Below are positions 63,163 through 64,000 of a stretch of DNA of 64,000 nt, piece by piece. Under the pieces are notes generated by a model. It ran no database searches, was not told the origin of the DNA, and saw nothing but the letters and a program-made list of their open reading frames with translations. Numbering within the stretch: position 1 is the stretch's first letter; every line of letters starts with the position of its first letter. The stretch is from Thalassospira profundimaris (lineage in GTDB: Bacteria; Pseudomonadota; Alphaproteobacteria; Rhodospirillales; Thalassospiraceae), in contig NZ_JPWF01000007.1 of the NCBI RefSeq assembly GCF_003326675.1, positions 219,505-283,504 of the forward strand. Reading direction: 5' to 3'. The translations under genes were made by a program, and so were the position numbers.

Positions 63163-63710
63163 GCCATTTTGACTGGGGAAGCGGAGCCATCGTGAAGCCG
63201 AACGAGCCCAAAAAAAAGAATGTACAGATCATTCCGGCCCAAACCGACCTGAAGCGCCGGGCCGTGAACTTCGTCAAAGGCTTTGACATCAATCTGTCGC
63301 CCGAACAGCTCGAAGAGCTGGAAATGGTCGTGCAGCGCAGCTCGGAAACCTTTGTCCGTGATATCGGCAAGGATCTGATGGATTGTCGCCGCCTGATCAT
63401 TGGCGCACTTGGCGACAAGACCAAACGCGGCGCTGCTGTTGAAACCAGCTCCGACCTCGCCTATTCGGTCAAGGCGCTTGGCGGTACGTTCCAATATCCG
63501 TTGATGACCCAGATTGCCAAATCAATGGAAAGCTTTGTCGCCGACCGTACCACCGCCAATGAAAAGCAGCTTCTGGTGATCCAGCTTCACATTGACTCTC
63601 TCTATGTCATTCTGGCTGGCCGCGTCACCGGTTTTGGCTCGACCGTCGAACAGGCAACCGTTGCCGCCCTGACCAAACTGGCAGAACGCTACGAGCTGCC
63701 CCGCGAATAA
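63159..63710 (+). CDS. HPt-like helical protein with Tyr in place of the phospho-His
   Basis: 183 aa. A basic/flexible N-terminus (KPNEPKKKNVQ) is followed by helical bundle sequence. The segment DLAYSVKALGGTFQYPLMTQIAKSMESF aligns with HPt AHSLKG...; the phospho-His falls on Tyr102. The closing helices (LHIDSLYVILAGRVTG) also fit. HPt assignment is from the sequence pattern only and is less sure than the receiver. It overlaps the receiver gene by 4 bp. Confidence 0.6.
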   Translation: MSHFDWGSGAIVKPNEPKKKNVQIIPAQTDLKRRAVNFVKGFDINLSPEQLEELEMVVQRSSETFVRDIGKDLMDCRRLIIGALGDKTKRGAAVETSSDLAYSVKALGGTFQYPLMTQIAKSMESFVADRTTANEKQLLVIQLHIDSLYVILAGRVTGFGSTVEQATVAALTKLAERYELPRE

Positions 63711-63726
63711 ATCCGCGCACCCGGAA

Positions 63727-63758
63727 CGGAAACGCAGCATACATCTCGTGCGTTTCCG
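63727..63758 (+). terminator. Hairpin downstream of the receiver/HPt-like pair
   Basis: Perfect 10-bp arms CGGAAACGCA / TGCGTTTCCG with a 12-base loop, 17 bp past the stop. No T-run follows. Confidence 0.5.
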
Positions 63759-63943
63759 CCCTCTCCCTGCCCCCTTCTCATCGTTTATTGTGATCACAGC
63801 CCCGCCGGTTCACGCGCCCCGTTTGCGCGCTCGGCTGCTGTGCTTTCACACCCGAAACCAGAACCTTGACGCTCTGAAATCCGGCGCGGTTTCTACCCAT
63901 GCGAAAATCGGAAAATTAATTTGAATTTCGGGTCAAAAACCGC

Positions 63944-63972
63944 TTGCGCCCTTAGGGGGTGACTGCTAAAAA
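63944..63972 (+). promoter_or_regulatory. Promoter candidate for the right-edge tRNA
   Basis: TTGCGC (63944-63949) and TAAAAA (63967-63972), 17-bp spacer, 16 bp before the tRNA-like start. Confidence 0.45.
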
Positions 63973-63988
63973 CCGCGCCACACACCAT

Positions 63989-64000
63989 GCGGGTGTAGCT
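63989..64000 (+). tRNA. Probable tRNA-Gly, first 12 bases only
   Basis: GCGGGTGTAGCT is the usual opening of bacterial tRNA-Gly (TCC); the rest is outside the window. The promoter-like sequence just upstream supports it. Confidence 0.5.

Noticed and set aside
1..64000. CRISPR array, IS element, prophage, rRNA operon
   Set aside because: No regularly spaced repeats apart from the tRNA-Glu unit, and no transposase, integrase, phage structural gene or rRNA sequence was recognised.

Overview
The window looks like a chromosomal stretch of a motile, aerobic marine alphaproteobacterium of the Rhodospirillales. Thalassospira is my best guess, from general gene content and codon style; I could not run a search. 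Supporting signs are a class I PHA synthase, a MotA/PomA-MotB stator pair, a chemoreceptor, many secreted solute-binding proteins, an alphaproteobacterial S9 with an N-terminal extension, and the run aminotransferase-hom-glpX-recJ. I see no prophage, transposase, CRISPR array or rRNA operon. Gene density is high and most of the window is housekeeping or sensory chromosome.

Layout. 0-4.7 kb: 3' end of a trans-sulfuration PLP enzyme, a ChaN-type haem-binding protein, a Panacea-domain protein, apt and small unknowns. 4.8-10.1 kb: a chemoreceptor with a periplasmic CxxCH haem motif and a candidate FNR box upstream, two tandem paralogous solute-binding proteins, and the stator genes. 10.1-16.5 kb: an MBL-fold hydrolase, a SAM hydroxide adenosyltransferase-family protein, a SPOR lipoprotein, a degenerate EAL protein, and dinB with a Zn-ribbon head. 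16.56-16.86 kb: three identical tRNA-Glu genes. 17-28.3 kb (all minus except one small membrane gene): MFS transporter, solute-binding protein, recJ, peroxiredoxin, parDE, YegD-like Hsp70, glpX, hom, aminotransferase. 28.6-45 kb: OmpA lipoprotein, phaC, a frameshifted dehydrogenase, MauG-type peroxidase, two EamA exporters, two more solute-binding proteins, gamma-carbonic anhydrase, a MocR regulator, argC, a secreted PG-binding-like protein and a GNAT protein with an attenuator-like leader. 45-57 kb: an FMN hydroxy-acid dehydrogenase, rplM-rpsI, a thioesterase, two tail-anchored unknowns, an ECHDC3-like protein, LysE, MsrQ, a CoA-binding protein, an OmpA lipoprotein, MscS with a basic tail, and a PfpI protein. 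57-64 kb: an RHH protein, two co-transcribed unknowns (one DUF2336-like), pyk, a dCMP deaminase, and a receiver/HPt-like gene pair; the last 12 bases are probably the start of a tRNA-Gly.

Most unusual points: (1) the overlapping receiver and HPt-like genes at the right end have both lost the residue that would carry phosphate (Asp to Glu, His to Tyr), suggesting a phosphate-independent signalling pair; (2) a chemoreceptor with a c-type haem motif lies about 100 bp downstream of an FNR-like box; (3) a 3-hydroxyisobutyrate-dehydrogenase-type gene is broken by a 4-bp tandem duplication; (4) an 11-codon leader ORF with a good ribosome binding site is followed by a terminator-like hairpin before the GNAT gene; (5) five solute-binding protein genes have no permease nearby.
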